From: Myxococcales bacterium
Lineage (GTDB): Bacteria; Myxococcota; Myxococcia; Myxococcales; Myxococcaceae
Length of the DNA: 64,000 nucleotides
Direction: 5' to 3'
Assembly (NCBI GenBank): GCA_030681895.1
Contig: JAUXRI010000250.1
Span: forward strand, 21,517-85,516
Shown piece after piece: positions 19,295-27,688 of this stretch. The notes under the pieces were generated by a model. The model ran no database searches and had not been told where the DNA came from. It saw only the letters and a list, made by a program, of their open reading frames with translations. Made by a program: the position numbers and the translations under genes. Numbering within the stretch: the first letter of the stretch is position 1; each line of letters starts with the position of its first letter.

Positions 19295-20026
19295 GTGCGC
19301 AATCGATCGCGGCTGTTCGTCTTCGGGTGTTGCTTCGTGGCCGCAGGGGTTCTGCTTCCGCAGGTTGCAGGTGAGCTGTTGCTGGCGCGCGGTCTGGCGC
19401 TCGCCGGTCCCCTCCCCTCCCCGCCCGCCGTCACTCATTTCACGCGGGAGCATGGACTCCTCCTCGCCTCGCTGGACCCGGAGCGGAGTTCGTTCGAGCC
19501 CGAACCGTGGCCGGCACTGCGAATCGTGAGACGTCTCGGCGCCGCCGTGCACGCCGGGATGGAGAACCACCGGATCCGTACAGAGCCGCGGCGGAGGTCA
19601 TCCACCCAGCTCGGTGTCGAAGGGCGGGTCGCCGGGTTCCTCGTCGAGCAGCGACCGCTTCGCCGCTTTGACCACCACCTCGCGAGGCTCGCCGTCGCCC
19701 GACACCTCGCCGAGACGTGGAGCGCGGCCGAGCAGCTCGAGTTCCTTCTCACCCACGAGCGGTTCGGTCCGTGCGGCACCGGCGTCGATGCGGCCTCGCG
19801 GCGCTGCTTCCACGTTGCGCCGTCGAGCCTCGCGAACCTCGAGCTGGCCAGGCTGATTCGCCGCGCGCAAGGAGGCTCGGGGTGCCAGTTCAGAACGGGA
19901 GAAGCGCTCGTCGCCACTGCTGGAGCCCGTGGATGGATCGTCGCGGATGGGCGTCGGGAGCTCCGCGTGCCGGACTGCGTGGAGCCCATGATGGTCATCG
20001 ACAGCTCCTTCGACTTCGCCGAGTGA
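19295..20026 (+). CDS. Short, divergent GT51-like transglycosylase-domain protein
   Basis: A 243-residue protein starting at GTG 19295, with an N-terminal signal anchor (LFVFGCCFVAAGVLLPQVAGELLLARG). The C-terminal half reads like a worn glycosyltransferase 51 domain. SSTQLGVEGRVAGFLVEQ sits where peptidoglycan transglycosylases have STITQQLAKN. AEQLEFLLTHERFGPCGTGVDAASRRCFHVAPSSLANLELARLI parallels the usual EILELYLN...YGVEAASRYF...LTLAEAALLA. The catalytic Glu motif (EDxxFxxH) is not intact; the equivalent region reads MENHRIRTEP. I infer a non-catalytic or altered relative of monofunctional transglycosylases. The ribosome site is weak. Confidence 0.55.
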   Translation: MRNRSRLFVFGCCFVAAGVLLPQVAGELLLARGLALAGPLPSPPAVTHFTREHGLLLASLDPERSSFEPEPWPALRIVRRLGAAVHAGMENHRIRTEPRRRSSTQLGVEGRVAGFLVEQRPLRRFDHHLARLAVARHLAETWSAAEQLEFLLTHERFGPCGTGVDAASRRCFHVAPSSLANLELARLIRRAQGGSGCQFRTGEALVATAGARGWIVADGRRELRVPDCVEPMMVIDSSFDFAE

Positions 20027-20247
20027 GCGCGCAGCTTCGTTCGAGGCGAATGCACCGCACCGAGCAGCGTCGCCATCGGGGGGGCCCGGCTCCTGCACCG
20101 ACCTGAGCTGCGGCGCCATCTGCCGATCGGCATCTCGGGCTGTCCGGCTGCGCGCGACGATGACTCCCGAACGCGCGAGGCCGTGAGTTCCTGCCCTTCA
20201 GGCTCGAGGACAGCCCAGCGGGCTGCACTTCGAGGAGCGCTTCGCCC

Positions 20248-20826
20248 TCACGCTCGTGGAAGGGGCCCGGCGACGAGGCGATCGACCAGCACTGCAATTC
20301 GTCGCTCGGCGTCTTCTCGAGACGTCGCGCGCGCCACGACGCCCTCGGCCGCCGAATCGAGCACCTCGGCGAGCTCGGTCGCCTTTCGTCGCTCCACGAC
20401 CTCGGCCGCGACCAGCAGCTTCGCGAGGTGCGCGACGTACGCGTCGTGACCCCGCTTCACCGCCTCTGCCGAGAGCTGGTTCGACGCGGCGAGCAGCTCG
20501 GCGCCCTCCGATGAGGTGTGCACCAGCTCGAAGAGCTTCACGAACTTCGTACTCATCGAGCGCGCGATCGCAGCCAGCGGAGCCACCTCGAGCCCTGCAG
20601 CGGCTTCGGCCTCAGCGACCATCGTCGAGATGACGTCTTCGACGACGGCCGTGAAGACGGCGTTCTTGTTCGGGAAGTACGCGTACGCGGTGGCCTTGGC
20701 GACCTGGGTCTCGTCGGCGATCGCCTCCATCGACGTCTTGCGCAGACCGTACCGCAGGAACAGCCGCAGCCCGGCGTCGAGCAACCCGCGGTGAACACGG
20801 TCTTTTCTCGAAAGTGCGTCCGTCAT
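20248..20826 (-). CDS. TetR-family transcriptional regulator
   Basis: A 192-residue protein with the TetR N-terminal DNA-binding domain (about 8-55): DAGLRLFLRYGLRKTSMEAIADETQVAKATAYAYFPNKNAVFTAVV, with the typical helix-turn-helix and the YxYFxNK cap. The C-terminal helical ligand domain has no recognisable ligand signature. It is divergent from an SDR gene, and a palindrome lies in the shared 99-bp promoter region. It therefore probably represses both itself and the SDR gene until a small molecule releases it. Confidence 0.92.
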   Translation of the reverse strand: MTDALSRKDRVHRGLLDAGLRLFLRYGLRKTSMEAIADETQVAKATAYAYFPNKNAVFTAVVEDVISTMVAEAEAAAGLEVAPLAAIARSMSTKFVKLFELVHTSSEGAELLAASNQLSAEAVKRGHDAYVAHLAKLLVAAEVVERRKATELAEVLDSAAEGVVARATSREDAERRIAVLVDRLVAGPLPRA

Positions 20827-20862
20827 GAAACCTCTCGCGGCCGGTGGCATCTCACGCGGGCC

Positions 20863-20892
20863 TGAACGAATCATACACAAATCGTATAGTTC
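20863..20892. promoter_or_regulatory. Probable TetR operator and divergent promoters
   Basis: The centre is the inverted repeat ATAC-N7-GTAT (20873-20886) in an A/T-rich island within otherwise GC-rich sequence, flanked by GAAC and GTTC. A TATAGT on the plus strand (20885-20890) could be the -10 of the SDR gene, and TATGAT on the minus strand could serve the tetR gene. The site's position and symmetry fit autoregulation by the adjacent TetR protein; binding is an inference. Confidence 0.55.
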
Positions 20893-20925
20893 AACCAACC
20901 CACTCGCAACACGAAGGAGCCGCAC

Positions 20926-21801
20926 ATGACCACGGAACTCACGAAGGTGTCGAAGGTGGTGCTGATCACGGGGTGCTCGTCGGGCATCGGCAAGGCGACG
21001 GCGAAGCACCTCGTCTCACGCGGGCACCAGGTGGTGGCGACGGCGCGCAAGGTGAAGGACCTGACCGAGCTGGCCGACGCCGGGTGTGACGTGCTCGCGC
21101 TCGACGTGACCGACGAGGCGTCGATGGTGGCGGCGGTGAAGACGGTCGAGGCGAAATACGGCGCGATCGGCGTGCTGGTGAACAACGCCGGGTACAGCCA
21201 ATCCGGCGCGATCGAGACGGTGCCGCTCGAGCGCGTGCGCGCGCAGTTCGAGACCAACGTGTTCGGCCTCGTGCGCATGACGCAGCTGGTGCTCCCGGGC
21301 ATGCGGCGGCAGGGGTTTGGGCGAATCATCAACATGAGCTCGATGGGCGGGAAGCTGACGTTTCCGGGCGGCGGCTACTACCACGCGACGAAACATGCGG
21401 TGGAGGCCATCAGCGACGCGCTGCGGTTCGAGGTCCAGGCGTTTGGCGTGAAGGTGGTGCTGGTCGAGCCCGGGCTCATCAAGAGCGGCTTCAGCGAGGC
21501 CGCGGTGGGAGCGATGGATGGCGCTCCGCAGGCCGAGGTCTACGGCGCGTTCCATGACGCCGTCGCGAAGGCGACGAAGGAGTCGTACGAGAAAGGGCCG
21601 CTCGCGAAGCTCGCAGGCGTGCCGGAGGACGTGGCGGCGGTGATCGAGAAGGCGATCGTCTCGAAGTCGCCCCGCGCGCGCTACACGGTGTCCGGGTCGG
21701 CCACGCTGCTGCTCACCCAGCGCAAGCTGATGTCGGACCGCACGTGGGATTGGTTCTTGAAATCGAGCTTTCCGGTGCCCGGGGTCGCCGCCAAAGCCTG
21801 A
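20926..21801 (+). CDS. Short-chain dehydrogenase/reductase
   Basis: A 291-residue classical SDR. The Rossmann motif TGCSSGIG is at 15-22, the NNAG motif at 86-89, catalytic Ser at about 139 (INMSS) and the YHATK catalytic pair at 152-156 (Tyr152, Lys156). The sequence after the first strand (ATARK) suggests NADP rather than NAD preference. The C-terminal extension (about 240-291) is longer than in minimal SDRs. The substrate is unknown. It is controlled, most likely, by the divergent TetR repressor. ATG 20926 follows AAGGAG with a 7-base gap. Confidence 0.92.
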   Translation: MTTELTKVSKVVLITGCSSGIGKATAKHLVSRGHQVVATARKVKDLTELADAGCDVLALDVTDEASMVAAVKTVEAKYGAIGVLVNNAGYSQSGAIETVPLERVRAQFETNVFGLVRMTQLVLPGMRRQGFGRIINMSSMGGKLTFPGGGYYHATKHAVEAISDALRFEVQAFGVKVVLVEPGLIKSGFSEAAVGAMDGAPQAEVYGAFHDAVAKATKESYEKGPLAKLAGVPEDVAAVIEKAIVSKSPRARYTVSGSATLLLTQRKLMSDRTWDWFLKSSFPVPGVAAKA

Positions 21802-22071
21802 GCGCTCCGCTGCTGCGTGGAGGGTGATCTCGGAGCCGCGGAGCATCGTCGACAGCCTGCCGACGTCGACCCCCCAGAGGCGTGCGCTGGCCAGTGGACG
21901 ACCTCTCTGCCCGTGAGACGTCGAGCGTCGCGGTATCGCGGCCTTCCGAGCTCGATGCCGGCGTCCAGCGCAGTCATCTCGATGCGCACCGGGTCGTGAG
22001 AACTGACACGTCGCGAGTGGTTCTCTTGGCGACGTAGGGCCTGATGGCTGGCGCTGCGCTAGATCGGGCTG

Positions 22072-22923
22072 GTGCCCTTCTCCGAGCTCGATCTCGTCGC
22101 CAATCGCCTTCGCGTTCGAGCGCTGACGTGGGGCTCTCGCGGTGGGCCGGTGGTGGTGCTCGTGCACGGCTTCCCCGACACGCCGCATGGGTGGGACGTC
22201 ATCGGCCAGGCGCTCGCCGAGTCGGGAGCGTTCGTCGTGGCTCCCTTTCTTCGCGGCTACGCGCCGAGCGAGGCCGGGGCAAAGGACACCACCACGCGCG
22301 ACCTCGGCGAAGACGTCATCGGTCTCGTCGCCGCGCTCGGCGTTCAGCGCGTTCACCTCGTCGGTCACGACTGGGGCGCGGAGTCGGCCTACGCCGCCGT
22401 CGCGCTCGCTCCTGAGGCGTTCCACACGCTCACCACCATCGCGATTCCACATCGCGCGACGTTGACGCCGACGCCGCAGCTCGCGTGGGCCATTCGCCAC
22501 TTCGTGACGCTCTCGCTGCCGGGTGCCGAGGCGCGCTTCGCGAAGCACGACTTCGCGATGATGGAGGAGCTGATCACCCGTTGGTCGCCGACGTGGAAGT
22601 TCAGCGCCGACGAGCTCGCGCCGATCAAGGCGTGCTTTCGGGAGCCGGGAACCGTGCACGCCGCGCTCGGTTACTACCGCGCTGCCGCGCTCCGTACGCC
22701 CGACTTCATGGCGAAGCCGGTGACGGTGCCGACGCTGAACATCGCTGGCACCGACGACCCCGGAGTGCGGCCAGCCGCCTTCGAGTCGACCCGCCGGCAC
22801 TACCTCGCTGGCTTCGAGGTGCTGACGGTGCCGGGTGGGCACTTCTGTCATCGAGAGAGCCCCGAGCCGGTGATCGCCGCACTGCGCAGGCAGCTGAGAG
22901 CCTCGCTGCAGACGACTCCGTAA
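22072..22923 (+). CDS. Alpha/beta hydrolase, epoxide-hydrolase-like
   Basis: A 283-residue alpha/beta hydrolase starting at GTG 22072. The oxyanion motif HGFPDTPHGWD (32-42) and the nucleophile elbow GHDWGAE (Asp about 100) identify the Asp-nucleophile branch that includes epoxide hydrolases and haloalkane dehalogenases. The partner His lies in PGGHFCHRESPE near the C-terminus. HGFP followed by GHDWG is most typical of epoxide hydrolases. The physiological substrate is unknown. It stands alone; the 270 bases before it and the 322 after it hold no clear gene. Confidence 0.85.
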   Translation: MPFSELDLVANRLRVRALTWGSRGGPVVVLVHGFPDTPHGWDVIGQALAESGAFVVAPFLRGYAPSEAGAKDTTTRDLGEDVIGLVAALGVQRVHLVGHDWGAESAYAAVALAPEAFHTLTTIAIPHRATLTPTPQLAWAIRHFVTLSLPGAEARFAKHDFAMMEELITRWSPTWKFSADELAPIKACFREPGTVHAALGYYRAAALRTPDFMAKPVTVPTLNIAGTDDPGVRPAAFESTRRHYLAGFEVLTVPGGHFCHRESPEPVIAALRRQLRASLQTTP

Positions 22924-23245
22924 GCGGTTGCCGACGGACCATCGCGCGATGCCGGGGCGGCACCGGTCTGAGCCAGCTCCGCGAGCGTGGGGAGCCGGGC
23001 CACTGCGGCGCCGAGCCCGAGAGCACGGGAATGACGTGCTCCACGCGAACGCGTAGCCGCCACCGACCATGAAGACGGGCGCTCCCGACGGAGGAAGAGG
23101 TGGGGAGAGCGAGACAACTCCGCGAACGCGGTTTCTCGCCCGCGGAGGATGGCACTCTGCCGGGAGCCGGTGAGGCGACCGAGCGTGAGGACCACTTGCT
23201 CCAGCTCGGCCCGAACCAGCGACGTCGAGCCGACGCTGACATCGG
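22924..23245. other. 322-bp stretch without a clear gene; possible decayed coding sequence
   Basis: No intact gene is supported. On the minus strand short stretches read protein-like in two different frames (for example LVRAELEQVVLTLGRLTG in one, SGAPVFMVGGGYAFAW in the other), as if a gene had been broken by a frameshift. The second string is faintly reminiscent of chorismate-binding enzymes, but this is too weak for a call. There is no repeat or hairpin of note. Confidence 0.35.
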
Positions 23246-23764
23246 CTACGGCGTCAGGCTCTTGCACGCCTCGATCGCCTCGGCCCGCAGGGCCTCACTG
23301 ACGAACACGCTGCCGCGGCAATAGACGCCGAGATCTTCGCGATAGAGCACGAACGCAGGCGCGCCTTTGTCTTCGGCATCGTCGAGGTACGTCTGCGTGC
23401 CGGTGATGAGCCACCCTGCGGCGAGCTTCGTCTTCTCGCTCACGGCGGTGAACAGCGAGCCATAGTCCTGGAACGTCTTGTCCTTCTGGAGCTTCTTCGC
23501 GTACCCCTCGACGTCCTTCGGCCGGTCGCTGGGGAAGGTGTCGAGATAGAAACGGTTCGGCACGTTGGTGTCATCGGCGCCGGGCGTGTACTTCTCGAAG
23601 GTCCAGCTCTGCAGCGCGGCGTTGAAGTCTCCGGTCCACCCTTCTGCGACTGCGGGCTTGAGCTTCGCGAGATCGACTTTGACGGGCTTCACCTTCGCGT
23701 CTTTGGCGAGGGCGAAGGTGGCCGCGAGGGAGAAGCAGAGCACTGCGCCGAGGGTTCGTTTCAT
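23246..23764 (-). CDS. Secreted protein of unknown function
   Basis: A 172-residue protein with a clean signal peptide (MKRTLGAVLCFSLAATFALA, cleavage after about residue 20), then a Lys-rich stretch and a small globular domain. The domain contains NRFYLDTFPSDRPKDVEGYAKKLQ, KLAAGWLITGTQTYLDD and a single Cys pair candidate (VYCRG, EACKS). It resembles the secreted protein embedded in the kam operon (50004-50519) in overall size and plan only. It is probably periplasmic. It is divergent from the GNAT gene, and no function is proposed. Confidence 0.75.
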   Translation of the reverse strand: MKRTLGAVLCFSLAATFALAKDAKVKPVKVDLAKLKPAVAEGWTGDFNAALQSWTFEKYTPGADDTNVPNRFYLDTFPSDRPKDVEGYAKKLQKDKTFQDYGSLFTAVSEKTKLAAGWLITGTQTYLDDAEDKGAPAFVLYREDLGVYCRGSVFVSEALRAEAIEACKSLTP

Positions 23765-23823
23765 GATGGAGCTCCAGACGACGGGTTGACGTCTGGAGAC
23801 GGGCCGGACTCGCCCGATTTTGC

Positions 23824-24627
23824 GTGCCGCGCGTGAACGATCGACAGTGCGGCGCGATGGAGGCGCTCGAAGACGAAGTCATGGATCGCCCGCTCGGCGC
23901 GCTGGTGGGCACCTCGGACTCGCGCATCATCGATCGGCCCGACTGGCATCAGGTGGTGACGCCGTCGTTCACGAGCGGAGGGCTGAACGGAGTCGGCCGG
24001 TGCCGGGTCGGTGTCGAGCACCTGAACGAGACCATCGACACCGCGGTGAACGACTACACCGGCCTTCGCTGGCGGTGGACGGTGGGACCACGCAGCACGC
24101 CAGGGCTCGAAGACGCGCTCCGACAGCGAGGGCTCGCAGAGCACTCGATCACCGGCCTCTGGCGCGCGGTCGATCTTCCACCACGTTCATCGACGACGGT
24201 CGTCGCCGCGCAGGTGACGAACCCGGGCGAGCTCGACGCCTTCACTGCCGTGATGGCCGAAGGGTGGAGCACGCCCGCCGCGCCTTTGGCTGCGTACAAC
24301 CAGCTCCTGATGATCGCATCCGCACGGCAACGCCTGTTCCTCGCGCGGGTCGACGGCGTGCCGGCCGGGAGCGCGGGCCTGGCGATCGTCGAGCGCTCGG
24401 TCTACCTGATTGGCGCCGTGGTGCTGCCGCACTTCCGCGGCCGTGGTGTCTACCGGGCGCTCCTCGACGCGCGTATCGAGCTCGCGCGGCAGCTGGGCAA
24501 GACGCTCGTCACCTGCCAGGCGAAGCCTGAGACGTCGGCGCCGATCCTCCTCGCGTTGGGCTTTCAGTCCATCGGGTCCTTTCCGGTCTTCACGCCTCAG
24601 GCCTCGGGCATGAGTGGCTCCAGGTGA
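23824..24627 (+). CDS. GNAT-family N-acetyltransferase
   Basis: About 267 residues; the acetyl-CoA-binding core is in the second half. Motif A reads LIGAVVLPHFRGRGVYRALLDARIELARQLG (pyrophosphate loop Q/RxxGxG as RGRGVY), followed by KTLVTCQAKPETSAPILLALGF, which is the usual motif B. The N-terminal half (LEDEVMDRPLGALVG to RWRWTVGPRSTPGLEDALRQRGL) resembles the duplicated, substrate-binding half of double-GNAT proteins. The start is uncertain (GTG 23824 or ATG 23857). Its last 31 bases overlap the 3' end of convergent dnaE2. The substrate is unknown. Confidence 0.82.
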   Translation: MPRVNDRQCGAMEALEDEVMDRPLGALVGTSDSRIIDRPDWHQVVTPSFTSGGLNGVGRCRVGVEHLNETIDTAVNDYTGLRWRWTVGPRSTPGLEDALRQRGLAEHSITGLWRAVDLPPRSSTTVVAAQVTNPGELDAFTAVMAEGWSTPAAPLAAYNQLLMIASARQRLFLARVDGVPAGSAGLAIVERSVYLIGAVVLPHFRGRGVYRALLDARIELARQLGKTLVTCQAKPETSAPILLALGFQSIGSFPVFTPQASGMSGSR

Positions 24628-27600
24628 TCGACCTTCAGGTTCACCACCGTCCCATTCCGCTCCACCCGCCCCACTGCCAGCACCAGCGCGGTGCCGGTGA
24701 TCTCCTTTCGGTATTGCTCGAAGCGCCGCGGCTCGATGACGAGGTTGGCGAGGCCGCTCTCGTCTTCCACCGACATGAAGCAGAAGCCCTTCGCGGTGGG
24801 AGGCCGTTGCCGGACGATCACCAGCCCGCCAAGGCGTACCGTCTTCCCACTCGGAGCCTTCTGCAGCTCCTCGGCGGTGACGGCGCCGGCCTTCGTGAGC
24901 TGGCCCCGCAACAGCCCGACCGGATGTGACTCGAGCGAGAGACCGACGGTGTCGAAGTCGGTCGCGACGCGCTCGGTGGCGTTCATCTGGGGGAACGGGG
25001 GCGCGTCGGTCGCCATCGGCATGCCGAAGAAGAGGTCGCCCTCGTCGAAGGTGCCGAGCGCCGAGAGCTCCCACAGTGCGCCACGCCGGGAGCTCGTCAT
25101 CGACGCCAACGCGCCCGACAGCACCAGCCGTGTCAGCTCCGCTCTGGGAATTCGGGTGCGCCGGGCCAGCTCGGCGAGCGACTGAAACACCCCACCCCGC
25201 TCCCGCTCGGCGACGAGCCGTTGCACGGTCTCTTCCTTCAGGCCCTTCACCAGCTCGAAGCCCAGCCGGAGCGCCGGTTGTTCGGGCATTCCCCCACTCG
25301 TCGGCGCGCGGCTCAGCCCCTCTTTCGTTCGGCCATCGAGCTCGAGCTGGCACTTCCAGGTGGAGCAGTTCACGTCGACCGCGCGGGCCTCGACGCCATG
25401 CCGTCGTGCATCGTCGACCAGCGTGTGCGGCGCGTAGAAGCCCATCGGCTGCGCATCGAGGAGCGCGGCGCAGAACACCGCCGGGTAGTACCGCTTGAGC
25501 CACGACGACACGTAGGCGATCAGCGCGAACGAGGCCGAGTGGCTCTCGGGGAAGCCGTAGTGCGAGAAGCCCTTGAAGCTGTCGAAGCTCTTCTCGGCGA
25601 ACTCGCGCTCGTAGCCGCGGCTCACGCAGCCTTCGATGTAGCGATCGCGGAACTTCGGGAGCAGCTCGTGCGCACGTTTGTGTGACAGGGCGCGGCGCAG
25701 GGCATCGGCGTCTCCGGGCGTGAAGCCGGCCGCCACCATGGCGAGCTTCATCGCCTGCTCCTGGAACAGCGGCACGCCGAGGGTGCGCTCGAGAATCGAC
25801 TGCACGTCAGGCGAGGGGTACGTGACGGGCTCTTCACCGTTTCGTCGCCGCAGGTAGGGGTGCACCATCTCGCCGACGATGGGCCCGGGGCGGATGATCG
25901 CGATCTCGACGACCAGATCGTAGAAGGTTCGCGGCTTGAGGCGCGGGAGCATGTTCATCTGCGCGCGGCTCTCGATCTGAAACACACCCACCGTGTCTGC
26001 CTCGCAGAGCATGTCGTAGACGGCGGGATCTTCTGCCGGCACCGTGGCCATGTCGTAGCGGCGGCCGGTGAGGGTCTCGATGAGTTCGAAGCTGCGCGCC
26101 ACCACCGTGAGCATGCCCAGGCCGAGCAGGTCGACCTTCAAGATGTCGAGGGCCGAGAGATCGTCCTTCTCCCACTGCACGACGGTGCGGTCCTGCATGG
26201 CGCCGGCCTCGACCGGGGCAATCGAGACCAACGGGCCGTGCGTGATGACGAAGCCGCCGGTGTGAATCGAGAGGTGCCGCGGCATGCCTGAGAGCTGGCG
26301 GGCCAGAGCCATCGTCTGCTGCACCGCGACGTCAGACGCCGACAGCCCGGCCTGGTGGAGCTGGTACGGCCCGACGTCGTCCGACAGGTCCATCGCCTTC
26401 GAGAGGCGGTCGAGCTGGTCGACCGAGAGGCCGAGCGTCTTGCCGACCTCTTTCACCGACAACTTCCCGCGGAAGCAGATGTGCTCGCACACCATCGCGG
26501 CGCGGTGGCGGCCGTGTTTCTCGTAGACGTACTGCAACACCTCTTCGCGGCGCGCGTGCTCGAAGTCGACGTCGATGTCGGGAGGCTCCTTGCGCTCCAT
26601 CGAGAGGAAACGCTCGAACAACAGCCCCATGCGCACGGGATCGATGGAGGTGATCTGCAGCACGTAACAGACGGCCGAGTTGGCGGCGCTCCCGCGGCCC
26701 TGGCAGAGAATGCCGCGCGATCGGGCGAAACGAACGATGTCCCACAGCGCGAGGAAGTAGCCCTCGTATTCGAGCGCGGTGATGAGCTTCAGCTCCTTCT
26801 CGAGCTGCCGCCGCACCGCCTCGGGCACGCCAGACGGGTACCGGACGCGCACGCCCTCTTCACAGAGGTGCTCGAGGTAGGTGCGCCGGTCCATGCCCGG
26901 CGGGAGCTCTTCTTCGCTGAAGGTGTAGTGCAGCTCGTCGAAGGTGAAGGAGCAGCCGTCGACGAGCTCCCTGCTGCGGCCGACACACTCGGGCGCGTCG
27001 GCGAACAGGCGGAGCATGTCGTCGGGCGACTTGAGCACCCGCTCGCCGTTGGGAAACACGAGGGTGCCGGCGGTGGCGAGGGTGGTGCCGAGGCGAATGG
27101 CCGTCATCACGTCTTGCAGCGGCTGGCGTTCACGGGAGTGCGTGTGCACGTCGTTGTGGGCGAGCAACGGCACATCGATGGCGCGGGCGAGACGTTTCGC
27201 GGCGAGCCAGCGGGCCTCGTCGTCGGCCGAGAGGTGACGAGACACGCCGACGGAGCTGCGGCCCTGGAACGCCTCGGCGATCGTCGCAGCGACGCGGTGG
27301 TCGTGCTCGCCATCGAGGAACACCATGGCGAGGCCTTCTGCGCGCTCGAGCACCCGTGCCCACGGCAGCCCGGCGTACCCTTTGGGGTGCGCCAGTCGGC
27401 TCTCGGAGATGAGCTCGCAGAGGTGGGCGTAGCCGGTCGCGTTCTGCACGTAGACGGCGATGGGCGGCGCGTCGGTGAGGGTCAATCGGCTGGCGAGGAC
27501 GAGCTTGAGCTGGTGCTGCTTCGCCTCGAGGTGGGCCTTCACGAGTCCATACAGGCCGTCATCGTCGGTGATGGCGAGGGCGGACAGGCCGAGGGCGGCC

Positions 27601-27680
27601 GCCGACGACACGAGCTCCTCGGGGTGCGAGGCCCCGCGGAGGAACGAGTAGTTCGAACGGCTGACGAGCTCGGCGTACAT
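24597..27680 (-). CDS. dnaE2: Error-prone DNA polymerase III alpha subunit DnaE2
   Basis: A 1027-residue C-family polymerase, shorter than replicative DnaE and of normal DnaE2 length. The PHP domain opens the protein (YAELVSRSNYSFLRGASHPEEL). The catalytic palm motif PDIDVDFEH lies near residue 366. A C-terminal OB domain (RLGGLVIVRQRPPTAKGFCFMSVEDESG) follows the helix-hairpin region. It carries out SOS-induced translesion synthesis and mutagenesis with ImuA and ImuB. The start is 8 bases after the imuB stop, so they form one unit under the upstream LexA-like site. Its 3' end overlaps the convergent GNAT gene by 31 bases. Confidence 0.96.
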   Translation of the reverse strand: MYAELVSRSNYSFLRGASHPEELVSSAAALGLSALAITDDDGLYGLVKAHLEAKQHQLKLVLASRLTLTDAPPIAVYVQNATGYAHLCELISESRLAHPKGYAGLPWARVLERAEGLAMVFLDGEHDHRVAATIAEAFQGRSSVGVSRHLSADDEARWLAAKRLARAIDVPLLAHNDVHTHSRERQPLQDVMTAIRLGTTLATAGTLVFPNGERVLKSPDDMLRLFADAPECVGRSRELVDGCSFTFDELHYTFSEEELPPGMDRRTYLEHLCEEGVRVRYPSGVPEAVRRQLEKELKLITALEYEGYFLALWDIVRFARSRGILCQGRGSAANSAVCYVLQITSIDPVRMGLLFERFLSMERKEPPDIDVDFEHARREEVLQYVYEKHGRHRAAMVCEHICFRGKLSVKEVGKTLGLSVDQLDRLSKAMDLSDDVGPYQLHQAGLSASDVAVQQTMALARQLSGMPRHLSIHTGGFVITHGPLVSIAPVEAGAMQDRTVVQWEKDDLSALDILKVDLLGLGMLTVVARSFELIETLTGRRYDMATVPAEDPAVYDMLCEADTVGVFQIESRAQMNMLPRLKPRTFYDLVVEIAIIRPGPIVGEMVHPYLRRRNGEEPVTYPSPDVQSILERTLGVPLFQEQAMKLAMVAAGFTPGDADALRRALSHKRAHELLPKFRDRYIEGCVSRGYEREFAEKSFDSFKGFSHYGFPESHSASFALIAYVSSWLKRYYPAVFCAALLDAQPMGFYAPHTLVDDARRHGVEARAVDVNCSTWKCQLELDGRTKEGLSRAPTSGGMPEQPALRLGFELVKGLKEETVQRLVAERERGGVFQSLAELARRTRIPRAELTRLVLSGALASMTSSRRGALWELSALGTFDEGDLFFGMPMATDAPPFPQMNATERVATDFDTVGLSLESHPVGLLRGQLTKAGAVTAEELQKAPSGKTVRLGGLVIVRQRPPTAKGFCFMSVEDESGLANLVIEPRRFEQYRKEITGTALVLAVGRVERNGTVVNLKVDHLEPLMPEA

Positions 27681-27688
27681 GGGCGCGC

